64,000 bases of DNA from the NCBI RefSeq assembly GCF_021347895.1, contig NC_067132.1, forward strand, positions 5,583,768-5,647,767, written 5' to 3'. Position 1 is the first letter of the stretch. Each line of letters begins with the position of its first letter. Both the position numbers and the translations under genes were made by a program. Of this stretch, positions 1-8,733 are shown one piece after another. Under the pieces are notes generated by a model. That model saw only the letters and a program-made list of their open reading frames with translations. It searched no databases and was not told where the DNA came from. Source of the stretch: Acanthochromis polyacanthus. Its lineage: Eukaryota; Chordata; Actinopteri; Pomacentridae.

Positions 1-560
1 GAGCTGGTTGGACCCGAGCAGAGAGCCACGCTTCCTCGACCAGAGGATGATTTAGAATGCTTTATTGTATGGGGTGGATTATGGCCAGGATGGAGAAACC
101 AGAGTGCATGAGCAGGGGGTTCCAGGCAGGGAAGAACCGGTGATAACTGACTGGGGGAGAGCCGGAGGGGAAGGATGACAGCAGGGATCCCGGACAGCTG
201 GCTGTGTGGAGGCAGGAAAAAACAATGTCAAAAACAAGGCAGGAACTCAAAACAAAAAATGCAAAAGGCTAGAGAGCGAACTAACTGCGTGGTTTTGGTT
301 CAACACTCTGGCAGGGAGTGGAAGGCTGAGCCGGTACTTATTGTAGAGGTGAGTCGTTAGTGAGATGATCGTCAGCTGTCCGGGAGTCGTGGAGGTGGTT
401 GATTGCCTGAGTGGAGTCAGCTGAGAAGCTAGACTCCACTCAGGCACCGAGCTGTGGGAGGAGAGACAGGGCAGAGGAGCGGATGGGAGACAACCAGACA
501 GGGTAGAGAAGCAGATGGGAGACAACTGGACAGACAGGGCAGAGGAACGGAACTGTGACA
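1..560 (-). repeat. 3' LTR of the gag-only element (truncated by window start)
   Basis: Almost identical to 3842-4444, but it lacks about 40 bp of repeated 'ggttccaggcaggagtgggg' units present in the right LTR near 3960-4010. It ends at 560 with GTGACA as read on the plus strand and abuts the polypurine tract. The outermost 11-12 bp of the LTR lie outside the window. Confidence 0.8.
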
Positions 561-577
561 GTACCCCCCCCCCTCAA
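561..577 (-). promoter_or_regulatory. Polypurine tract (plus-strand primer site)
   Basis: On the minus strand this is a run of GAG followed by about ten G residues directly before the LTR terminus TGTCACAG. That is where the polypurine primer for second-strand synthesis sits in LTR retrotransposons. It supports the minus-strand orientation of the element. Confidence 0.65.
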
Positions 578-835
578 CGGGCGCCTCCCGGCGCCCCATG
601 GACCCAACCAAAGAGGGGCCCACTGGGGCAACCAGGGACTAGACAGAGCGGAAGGAACCAAAAGGACAGGAAGGGCAGAAAAAATGAGGGGAACAGACAG
701 GAAGGGAGAACGGGAGGGACCGAAACGACAGGAGGGATGGGAGGGAGGGAAGGACGGGAGGGACCGAAACGACGGGAGGAACAGGAAGGAAAGAAACGGG
801 AGAGGGAATGAACTAAGACTGGGCTGACCTGAACG

Positions 836-1740
836 GAACTGAGCTGAACTGAACGGAACTGAGGACAGGACAGGAGTGAAGGGAAGGACAGGACAGGACA
901 GGAGTGAAGGGAAGGGAAGGACAGGACAGGACAGGAGTGAAGGGAAGGGAAGGACAGGCCAGGACTGGAGTGAAGGGAAGGACAGGCCAGGACTGGAGTG
1001 AAGGGAAGGACAGGCCAGGACTGGAGTGAAGGGAAGGACAGGCCAGGACTGGAGTGAAGGGAAGGACAGGCCAGGACTGGAGTGAAGGGAAGGACAGGCC
1101 AGGACAGGACAGGAGGAAAGGAAGGGACTGAAGGAAAGGACAGGACAGGACTGAAGGAAAGGACAGGACAGGACTGAAGGAAAGGACAGGACAGGACTGA
1201 AGGAAAGGACAGGACAGGACTGAAGGAAAGGACAGGACAGGACTGAAGGAAAGGACAGGACAGGACTGAAGGAAAGGACAGGACAGGACTGAAGGAAAGG
1301 ACAGGACAGGACTGAAGGAAAGGACAGGACTGGACTGAAGGAAAGGACAGGACTGGACTGAAGGAAAGGACAGGACTGGACAGGAGGAAAGGACAGGACT
1401 GGACAGGAGGAAAGGACAGGACAGGACAGGACAGGACAGGACAGGACAGGACAGGACTGAAAGGAAAGGACAGGACAGGACAGAAAGGAAAGGAAAGGAC
1501 AGGACAGGACAGGACAGGACAGGACAGGACAGGACAGGACTGAAAGGAAAGGACAGGACAGGACAGGACTGAAAGGAAAGGACAGGACTGAAGGAAAGGA
1601 CAGGACAGGACAGGACTGAAAGGAAAGGACAGGACAGGACAGGACTGAAGGAAAGGACAGGACAGGACAGGACTGAAGGAAAGGACAGGACTGGACAGGA
1701 CTGAAGGAAAGGACAGGACTGGACAGGACTGAAGGAAAGG
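836..1740. repeat. Minisatellite of ggacagga / ctgaaggaaa motifs
   Basis: About 900 bp built from short purine-rich units (ggacaggacaggactgaagg and shorter ggaca runs). The plus strand is almost pure purine with scattered CT, so one strand is strongly G/A-biased. It lies inside the LTR element, downstream of its coding part, where pol would be expected. Confidence 0.85.
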
Positions 1741-2250
1741 ACAGGACGGGGCCGGGCTGGACTGAGCCGAGCTAGGGACAGGACGGGGCCGGGCTGGACT
1801 GAGCCGAGCTAGGGACAGGACGGGGCCGGGCTGGACTGAGCCGAGCTAGGGACAGGACGGGGCCGGGCTGGACTGAGCCGAGCTAGGGACAGGACGGGGC
1901 CGGGCTGGACTGAGCCGAGCTAGGGACAGGACGGGGCCGGGCTGGACTGGACAGGACTGAACTGGACTGAACTGAGAGCAGGGCTGGACTGGACTGAACT
2001 GAGAGCAGGGCTGGACTGGACAGGACTGAACTGAACTGAACTGAGAGCAGGGCTGGACTGGACAGGACTGAACTGAACTGAACTGAGAGCAGGGCTGGAC
2101 TGGACAGGACTGAACTGAACTGAGAGCAGGGCTGGACTGGACAGGACTGAACTGAACTGAGAGCAGGGCTGGACTGGACAGGACTGAACTGAACTGAGAG
2201 CAGGGCAGGACTGGACAGGACTGAACTGAACTGAGAGCAGGGCAGGACGG
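1741..2250. repeat. Two 37-bp-scale tandem repeat families inside the LTR element
   Basis: From 1741 the unit beginning acaggacggggccgggctgg recurs at exactly 37-bp spacing (1741, 1778, 1815, 1852, 1889, 1926). It then changes into units built on ggctggactggacaggactg and actgaactgagagcag up to about 2250. The two families share the words ggctggact and gacagga, as if one arose from the other. Confidence 0.8.
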
Positions 2251-2307
2251 GGACTGGAGTGGCCAGGCAGTAGCTCCGGGGGTCGGCCCGAAGGCAGAAC
2301 TGGCTGG

Positions 2308-2680
2308 GGATGAGTGGGCCGGAGGATCTGTTCCGGTGGGCGGAGGTTCCGTTCCGGCGGGCGGACCGTAGGTCGGACTGGCTGGGGATGAGTGGGCCTG
2401 AGGGTCCGTTCCGGTGGGCGGAGGTTCCGTTCCGGCGGGTGGACCGTAGGTCGGACTGGCTGGGGATGAGTGGGCCTGAGGGTCCGTTCCGGTGGGCGGA
2501 GGATCCGTTCCGGCGGGCGGACCGTAGGTCGGACTGGCTGGGGATGAGTGGGCCTGAGGGTCCGTTCCGGTGGGCGGAGGGTTCGTTCCGGCGGGCGGCC
2601 CGTAGGTCGGACTGGCTGGGGATGAGTGGGCCTGAGGGTCCGTTCCGGTGGGCGGCCCGGTCGGGGCCGGGCGAGCCGTA
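2308..2680. repeat. 78-bp in-frame tandem repeat
   Basis: The word ggatgagtgggcc recurs at about 2308, 2386, 2464, 2542 and 2620, a period of 78 bp (26 codons), so reading frames stay open across the array. Translations on the minus strand give repeats rich in Pro, Arg, Ser and Gly. More than one frame is open, so the peptide repeat alone does not prove coding. Confidence 0.85.
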
Positions 2681-2688
2681 GGGTCTGA

Positions 2689-3309
2689 TCAAGGGAACGG
2701 CCCGAAGGCGGGACAGGTCGGGGCCGAACTGGCCTGAGAGTCCGCTTCAGAGGGTGACCTGGAGGCGGGACCGGCCGAAGCTGGACTCGCCAGAGGGTCC
2801 ACCTCCGAGGACAGCCTGGGGGCCGGACAGACAGAGGCAGGTAGGACAGGGACCGGATGGACCGGGTCTTGACAGACTGGGACCGGACAGACAGACAGGG
2901 CCGCTCCGGCGGACGGCCCGGGGGCCGGACAGGACAGAGGGGCCGCTCCGGCGGACGGCCCGGGGGCCGGACAGACAACTGGGTTGGGAGCCGGGTCCGG
3001 TGGGTCCTCCGGGGGCGGAGCCGGGTCCGGTGGGTCCTCCGGGGGCGGATCTGGAGGGAAGGCACAGAGCCTCTCGAAGGCCGAGGTCCTGGGGGCAGGA
3101 GGCGGTGCATCGACCTCCGCGGGGACTGGAGGCGGTGCGTCGACCTCCGCGGGGACTGGAGGCGGAGCCGGGAACTTCTTCGGGGCCAGAACGGGAGCCG
3201 GGGGGCCATGGCGCCTCCTGGCCTTGCGTCTTTGACGGCCAAGCCGCTTGACAGGCGGCTCCATAGGCGGCGGAGAGCCAGCAGGCGGGTCAGACAGAGG
3301 AGTGTTCAA
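2689..3309 (-). CDS. Proline-rich ORF downstream of gag (possible frameshifted gag extension)
   Basis: About 206 codons rich in Pro, Ala and Ser. A basic patch near the start (KRLGRQRRKARRRHG) is followed by repeated APPPVPAEVD and PPEDPPDPA units. It overlaps the end of the gag-like ORF by 20 nt in a different frame. Its first codon in the overlap is TTG, not ATG, so it is unlikely to start on its own. It would have to be reached by ribosomal frameshifting, or it is the rest of gag separated by an indel. The basic stretch could bind nucleic acid in the way a nucleocapsid does, which is inference. A second, longer open frame (1920-3242) overlaps it and cannot be excluded as the coding frame. 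Confidence 0.35.
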   Translation of the reverse strand: MNTPLSDPPAGSPPPMEPPVKRLGRQRRKARRRHGPPAPVLAPKKFPAPPPVPAEVDAPPPVPAEVDAPPPAPRTSAFERLCAFPPDPPPEDPPDPAPPPEDPPDPAPNPVVCPAPGPSAGAAPLSCPAPGPSAGAALSVCPVPVCQDPVHPVPVLPASVCPAPRLSSEVDPLASPASAGPASRSPSEADSQASSAPTCPAFGPFP

Positions 3310-3814
3310 GAATGTAATCGGGAAGAAGGTCGGCTAACCCGGGTCGCTGTCCTGCTAGCTTGCGACCCAGGGTTATGCTCGAGTCCTTTGGGTCTTCCCT
3401 CCATTCCTCCCACAAATCGTACAGCGCGTTAAAATAAACACTGTACTCATCGCAGGAGGAGAAGACCCAGGGTGTGTCTTGGACGTGGGTCGGGGTGTGG
3501 ACTGAGTCCGGGGCTGGTGGCACTGATGGGAGGGAAGAGGGTGCTGGCTGGGCTGGCGGCGAGGAAACTTGGGTGAGCAGGGCGATGAAGTGGTCCAATT
3601 GTGCCTTTGTGGCGGCAACATCCTGTAATGCTTGGTTGTATTGAGCTGTCAGGGACGGGACGGAAACTTCCTGTGATTTCAGGCTGGTTAAAACGGTGAG
3701 TTGACTGTGCATCCTTTGGTAATTGGCTGAAAGCTGACAGAAGGTTTGATGGACTTGCCTGATGTTGGGTGGAATGGGCAGATCCGGCCTTGGCGGCGAG
3801 TTCTCCGGGTCCAT
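3290..3814 (-). CDS. Gag-like ORF of the LTR element
   Basis: About 174 aa starting at the ATG that reads MDPENSPPRPDLP. An upstream methionine codon at 3841 lies inside the LTR, so 3814 is the better start, 18 bp inside the LTR edge. The first 90 residues look helical (HQTFCQLSANYQRMHSQL and later TKAQLDHFIALLT). A Pro-rich linker follows, then an acidic, aromatic-rich segment (YFNALYDLWEEWREDP) and the C-terminus LPDYILEHSSV. The position next to the 5' LTR and the helix-linker layout fit a Ty3/gypsy-type gag in its N-terminal part. No zinc knuckle is present, so the protein is short for a full gag. The family match is by layout only. Confidence 0.55.
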   Translation of the reverse strand: MDPENSPPRPDLPIPPNIRQVHQTFCQLSANYQRMHSQLTVLTSLKSQEVSVPSLTAQYNQALQDVAATKAQLDHFIALLTQVSSPPAQPAPSSLPSVPPAPDSVHTPTHVQDTPWVFSSCDEYSVYFNALYDLWEEWREDPKDSSITLGRKLAGQRPGLADLLPDYILEHSSV

Positions 3815-3831
3815 GCTTGGCCAGAGTGTTC

Positions 3832-4444
3832 TGTCACGCAACGGAGCTGGTTGGACCGGAGCAGAGAGCCACGCTTCCTCGACCAGAGGATGATTTAGAA
3901 TGCTTTATTGTATGGGGTGGATTATGGCCAGGATGGAGAAACCAGAGTGCATGAGCAGGGGGTTCCAGGCAGGAGTGGGGGTTCCAGGCAGGAGTGGGGG
4001 TCCAGGCAAGGAAGAACCGGTGATAACTGACTGGGGGAGAGCCGGAGGGGAAGGATGACAGCGGGGATCCCGGACAGCTGGCTGTGTGGAGGCAGGAAAA
4101 AACAATGTCAAAAACAAGGCAGGAACTCAAAACAGAAAATGCAAAAGGCTAGAGAGCGAACTAACTTCGTGGTTTTGGTTCAACACTCTGGCAGGGAGTG
4201 GAAGGCTGAGCCGGTACTTATTGTAGAGGTGAGTCGTTAGTGAGATGATCGTCAGCTGTCCGGGAGCCGTGGAGGTAGTTGATTGCCTGAGTGGAGTCAG
4301 CTGAGAAGCTAGACTCCACTCAGGCACCGAGCTGTGGGAGGAGAGACAGGGCAGAGGAGCGGATGGGAGACAACCAGACAGGGTAGAGAAGCAGATGGGA
4401 GACAACTGGACAGACAGACAGGGCAGAGGAACGGAACTGTGACA
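3832..4444 (-). repeat. 5' LTR of the gag-only element (complete, 613 bp)
   Basis: Bounded by the short inverted repeat TGTCAC...GTGACA. It is a near-identical direct repeat of 1-560. On the minus strand the gag ATG follows 18 bp after its end. The few bases between do not give a primer-binding site that I can assign to a specific tRNA. Confidence 0.8.
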
Positions 4445-4448
4445 CTTT

Positions 4449-4659
4449 CCATTTGCCAGACAGATACGGACCCGTACGCGAGTCTCGTGAGTCAAGAAGC
4501 TGCTAACCACTGCAAACTGTTGAAAGGTAAGCAAAGGTTAAGGTTAGTGTTAGGGTCAGGTTTAGGGTCCGTACCTGTAGTACCGATGCCACGGGTCCAT
4601 ACTGCTAGCGTCTACCGGGAGTCACGTGACCAGATCTCGCATATCTGATTGGCAAATGG
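4449..4659. mobile_element. Small foldback (MITE-like) element
   Basis: The ends are inverted copies: ccatttgcca at 4449-4458 and tggcaaatgg at 4650-4659, with weaker matching further in. The middle holds a GGTTA/TTAGGG-like tract (about 4528-4580). It abuts the LTR element, whose insertion may have cut into it. No target duplication was resolved. Confidence 0.45.
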
Positions 4660-5129
4660 CAAGTGCTGTATCCGTAGTCCACAGGCTATGGGTATGGGTC
4701 CGTACCTCTAGCAACTACCAATGATAAAACAGTGAGCCTATAAAGTTTCACAGGTCGGTACCCTAAAGCCTGTCAACATGGCCTTAAATCTCAACCAGCT
4801 ATGTGAAGGCTGCACAGACTTACCTTACCGTCAGCCTCTTTCTTTTCTGAGCTGCAACATCGGTTTTCAGTTTCACAGGTCCTTAAATGAGAGGATGTTC
4901 TTCAGTGCTGTTATTGGACAACAGATAACCACCTGCAGCAGGTGGTAGATAGCTGTGATTTTTAAATAAACTAATAGTAATAATAATAGACAGAAACATG
5001 GCTTCACAGTAAAACTGCCTGTATTACAGCAGGCAGGACAATGCTAACCAAAATGTGTAAGTTCATAAGTGAATGATTAACATGTTAACCCGTTGCGCTT
5101 CAGTGTCCCGCCCACGGGACGCTTTGAGA

Positions 5130-5209
<80 letters not shown>

Positions 5210-5414
5210 TCTGTATATAGTATAGCATTCAGGTACAAAATCATTAAGATCATCTGTCTGTGTTTCATTTTAGGTCAGGTTAATGGTAAAGTGAAGGTTT
5301 TCTTGCTGATGTGCAGCTGAAACATTAAACAAACAGGACTGCTTTAATAATTTCTGCTGTTGGATTACTCGTTGCTCACAATTATTTTTACATATTTATC
5401 AAGCCTATAGTTGT
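4660..5414. other. Non-genic stretch with an AT microsatellite
   Basis: No coding signal is seen. It holds an AT-rich spacer and the (AT)n tract listed separately. Open frames across the AT tract translate as IYIYIY and are artefacts. Confidence 0.6.
5133..5206. repeat. (AT)n microsatellite
   Basis: An AT dinucleotide run broken once by gtatgtgt. Its flanks carry gatctgtatata at both ends, a short duplicated word. Confidence 0.9.
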
Positions 5415-5419
5415 GTAGT

Positions 5420-6064
5420 TGTCAGGGCTCCCTCCTCACCCCCTTTCCTCCCCCACCTGACATCCCAAAACCCTTTTTCCCCATCTGTCTCTCCCCTTTC
5501 TTCTCCTCTCTCTCTCTCTCCCTCCAGTGCTGCTCTGAGTGGAGTGTAGTCTCACGGCTGCTTCCACTCGGACAATCGGCCGTTTCCCTGGAGTCTGGAC
5601 AGCTGGAGCTCATCCTCGTAATTACACCTGTGACAATAAAAGACCGGTTCACCCCTCCACTCTTTGCCGGATTGTTGAATACAACTTCATCGTCAGTTTG
5701 CTCTCCAGCCGTAGTTTGTGCCCTGTATCTTAATCGTTTGACTAACTTGCTTTTCTACTCTCCTCTGTGCAGAGGATCCAGCTGTCCAGACCTCTGCCTG
5801 TCCTGTTTGATTCCCCACCTGAGCGCTGCCGACTCTTCGCCCCCTCGGTCCCCTTCGTGATCCCCCTTCCTGGTTCCCCCCTTCTGCTTCACCGGAGGTG
5901 TCGGCCGCTTCCCCGTTCCCACCTGGTTCCCCCCGCCTTTCTCCCAGATTGTTCTGCATACGGCGCCCTTGGTTCGCCCCCCCACGACCTTCTGAGAAAT
6001 AAACCTTGTTGCACTAAAGAGATTGTTGTGCTCTCTGCTCAGATTCTCCCAGTAAACTGTGACA
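5420..6064 (+). mobile_element. Solo LTR with 5-bp target-site duplication
   Basis: 645 bp starting TGTCAGGG and ending CTGTGACA, flanked on both sides by GTAGT (5415-5419 and 6065-6069). The short inverted ends TGTCA/TGACA and a 5-bp target duplication are standard for gypsy-type LTRs. A poly(A) signal (aataaa, near 5998) lies close to the plus-strand end, giving the orientation. There is no internal region, so this is what recombination between two LTRs leaves behind. The TCTC run near 5508-5525 is a small microsatellite. Confidence 0.8.
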
Positions 6065-6069
6065 GTAGT

Positions 6070-7462
6070 CAGTGTTGTTTGTGCGTTTGTAGTGTTTTTC
6101 TGTTCATACAAGTCTGGGAAACATAGTTTAACTGGGAGGGAAACGGGCTTCACATCTACAGCTGATTATGACGTTTTGCAAACAATCATCCATTCTATCA
6201 GTTTGACAGAAACCGTTCTGTTACTGCTGAGAAAATCTGCAACAAGTTTCACTAAACTCCAGGCTGCAGAATAAAAGCTGAACAGCCTCATGGTTGACTG
6301 TAACTCTGGAAAATGACTGAATCCAGAACACAGCAGCCCTGCAGTGGATGTTTCAGGACTGTCATCTGCAGGTCAGCGTGTACTGAGAGTGTAAAGGGCA
6401 GTGAGTTCATACGAGCCGTCAGGAAGAGAAGCATCATGTTTACAGGTTTGTATGCAGTTGTACCATTGAAATGTGGATTCAGCATCAAGAACATACAGCC
6501 ACAGTCATCCCAGAGGGGAAACATGTCCTAAAGTCAAATGGACGGGAAAGGCAAGAGCTTCAGTCATGTCTCACTTAGAATAAGGCTGAATGTGCATTCC
6601 TGTTGGAAACCATGTCTGTCAATATATAGAGATATACGTATTTCTGTGAGTGTTGTTTAGCTAATGACTGAGTGGTTAGCACAATGTTACTATGGAAAGT
6701 AAACCATAATCTGGGAACGGATGAGGCGATGACTGCCTCTCATGTCTGTATAGAAAGACAGCCAGGAGATGTTTAGTCTGGCTAGTTGGGCTTTTACATT
6801 GCAAACTACTCAGGAGTGGCCCAGAGAACTCAACAGAGCTAAGATGTTGCACTCCCCAGATCCACATCTTACTGAGCCTCTGTGGGATGGTCCAGGATCA
6901 GCCTGATCTAGGTAGGTCTCACTCTGAAACCCACAGGACCCACAGAATCCACTGCTACCATCCTGGTACCACAGGACATCCATAGAGGTCCTGAGTCCAT
7001 GAACCACTGGGTCAGAGGAGTTTCAGCAGCATAAAGGAGACCAACACAGTATTAGACAGGTGGTCATTATGTTGTCCCTGATCGGTGTACATGCATAAAT
7101 ATTTTCTCTGGAAATTATGTTAATTTATGGACTTTTGAAATGATTTATCACAGCAGAAGTAGTCATAAACCAGTGAGAATTGTCAGATTTTCAGCTTCTT
7201 CACAGAATGCACATAGACTGTGTGTGATTCCATCAAGAGAAACAATTTAATTTAAAATTGTGATATTTAATCAAACTTTATCTATTTAACATCTCAGTTT
7301 TCCAATTTTCAGCAGTTACCAACAGCTATGTGACAAAAATTCAAAGATTTTCATGTGAACTGCATTCTGTTTGTACTGGAGAGGAGATGACAAAAGATAC
7401 TGAGCAAGTTGATGGGAGATGAGTTTAACATTGTAAAATATCCTGCTATAGTCAAAATAATT
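6070..7462. other. Non-genic stretch with a possible old repeat end near 7060-7090
   Basis: No gene is visible. The segment ending 'ggtggtcattatgttgtccctgatcggtgta' (about 7060-7090) resembles a widespread fish repeat terminus by memory only. The preceding 200 bp reads like decayed element sequence. Short open frames have no recognisable domain. Confidence 0.4.
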
Positions 7463-8060
7463 TAAGATAAGATAATCGTTTATTGCTCCCCACGTTAGGG
7501 GAAATTTTACAGCAGCAACATCTTTCTAAGCAGCACTAACCATGTGTACAGTAAACATAATAATTATTATAAAAACAATAACTATAATATGCACTATTTT
7601 TAAGAATGAAGAATGAATAAATACGGTACTACTACACTATAAATCGCATCAGCATAAAGTGGCTTGTGGAATAAATGTAACTGTAAAAGTACAGAAAATG
7701 TCAGCAGTGCAAGGAATTGTGCAGATTTGACCATGATTTAAGATGATATGATATGAGTCCAGTTTATGTTAACATCAGCCAGTGATGCTGATGTTGTACA
7801 GTCTTGTACAATGTTATCACCATCAACAGATGGAATGAAGGACCTGCGATAGCTCCTTCTTCAGGGTGGGTGTCTCAGTCTGCTCCTGAAGGAGCTGCTT
7901 AAAGACTCCACAGTGTCATGCAGTGGGTGAGAGGGGTTGTCCCTGATGGATGTGAGCTTTGCCAACATCCTCCTCTCACCCACCTCCTCTATGGAGTCCA
8001 GGGAACAGTCCAGCACAGAACCGGCCCTCCTCACCAGTCTGTTCAGTCTCTTTCTCTGTG
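7463..8060 (-). pseudogene. 3' fragment of a non-LTR retrotransposon (LINE)
   Basis: On the minus strand an open segment of about 66 codons (7862-8058) reads RLNRLVRRAGSVLDC, then GERRMLAKLTSI and SHPLHDTVESL, and ends in a stop. I recognise this as the C-terminal tail of a fish LINE ORF2. The 3' untranslated part runs down to about 7463, where the aagataagataat motif marks the usual LINE 3' end. All upstream RT sequence is missing, as expected for a 5'-truncated copy. The clade (Rex1/CR1-like) is a guess. Confidence 0.6.
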
Positions 8061-8733
8061 TTTATACAGTTTGTTAAAAAAAATGTACATACTTAAATAT
8101 CTAGAGCATGACAAACCTGTATTTTTTTCATGTAGTGAGCAAAGATGTGGCAAAGCAGAACCATTTAAAGGAAGCCCCAAACCTGAGAGAGTTCAAAGTT
8201 GGAACCTCAAATGCAGCTCATAAATGTAAAGCTTCATTTATTATATGTCCGCCATGTGATGTTAAAACAATTTCAAACAAGAAAAGCTCTCAGAGAGCAC
8301 AGTACTCCACCAAGACCTTGCTCTGAGCACAAGCGTGTGTTCTGCATGTGTACATTATGTACGGATACCGGACCACGTGACCTAAATATGTAGCGGGCAT
8401 CGGGAAGTGATGGGACTCAGAAACACCCCCACAATGTAATCAGTTGTTCCTTGGATCATTTCTTTCATCTATCATAAGTCCTGATAAGTCCTCAGAGGTG
8501 GATCTGTAGTAGAATCACAATCAGCTGATGTAGGGTTCACTTGTTGTCATGGTTACAGTGACGCTGTGCCGCTATCTGGCAATGATACAGAAATCTTTTT
8601 TTTGTTAATTTTTTGGGTCATTTGTTGGCCAAAAAAAGTCATTTAGACAGGTTAGTAGAGAGACACAGGAAAGAAGGGAGAAGAATAGGACCAAGAACTG
8701 GAATCAAACCCAGGCTGCTGCATTGGGGGATAT
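8061..8733. other. Non-genic stretch before the minisatellite
   Basis: No gene is seen. The last 100 bp (a T-rich run, then 'gaatcaaacccaggctgctgcattgggg') resembles a dispersed fish repeat, and the minisatellite begins directly after it. Confidence 0.4.

Larger units (their letters stand above)
1..4444 (-). mobile_element. Gag-only (non-autonomous) LTR retrotransposon
   Basis: Two near-identical blocks, 1-560 and 3832-4444, are direct repeats that flank 3.27 kb of internal sequence. Read on the minus strand, the complete LTR starts TGTCAC and ends GTGACA. The internal region ends in a G-rich polypurine tract right before the left LTR, which fixes the orientation. A gag-like ORF sits just inside the right (5') LTR. 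No reverse transcriptase, integrase or protease motif is visible in any frame, and most of the inside is tandem repeat. This matches the non-autonomous class of terminal-repeat elements that keep only a gag-like ORF and would need an autonomous partner. The left end is cut off by the window edge, so its target duplication cannot be checked. Confidence 0.75.

Noticed and set aside
2310..2681. Plus-strand 123-aa repeat ORF
   Set aside because: Opposite-strand shadow of the 78-bp in-frame repeat, with no other support.
1883..3242. 269-aa and 440-aa Pro/Arg/Ser-rich minus-strand ORFs as host genes
   Set aside because: They lie across tandem repeats inside an LTR element in overlapping frames. 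The longer one begins at TTG. Low-complexity composition explains the open frames.
5411..6126. Plus-strand ORFs of 119 and 149 aa
   Set aside because: They lie within the solo LTR and have no domain.
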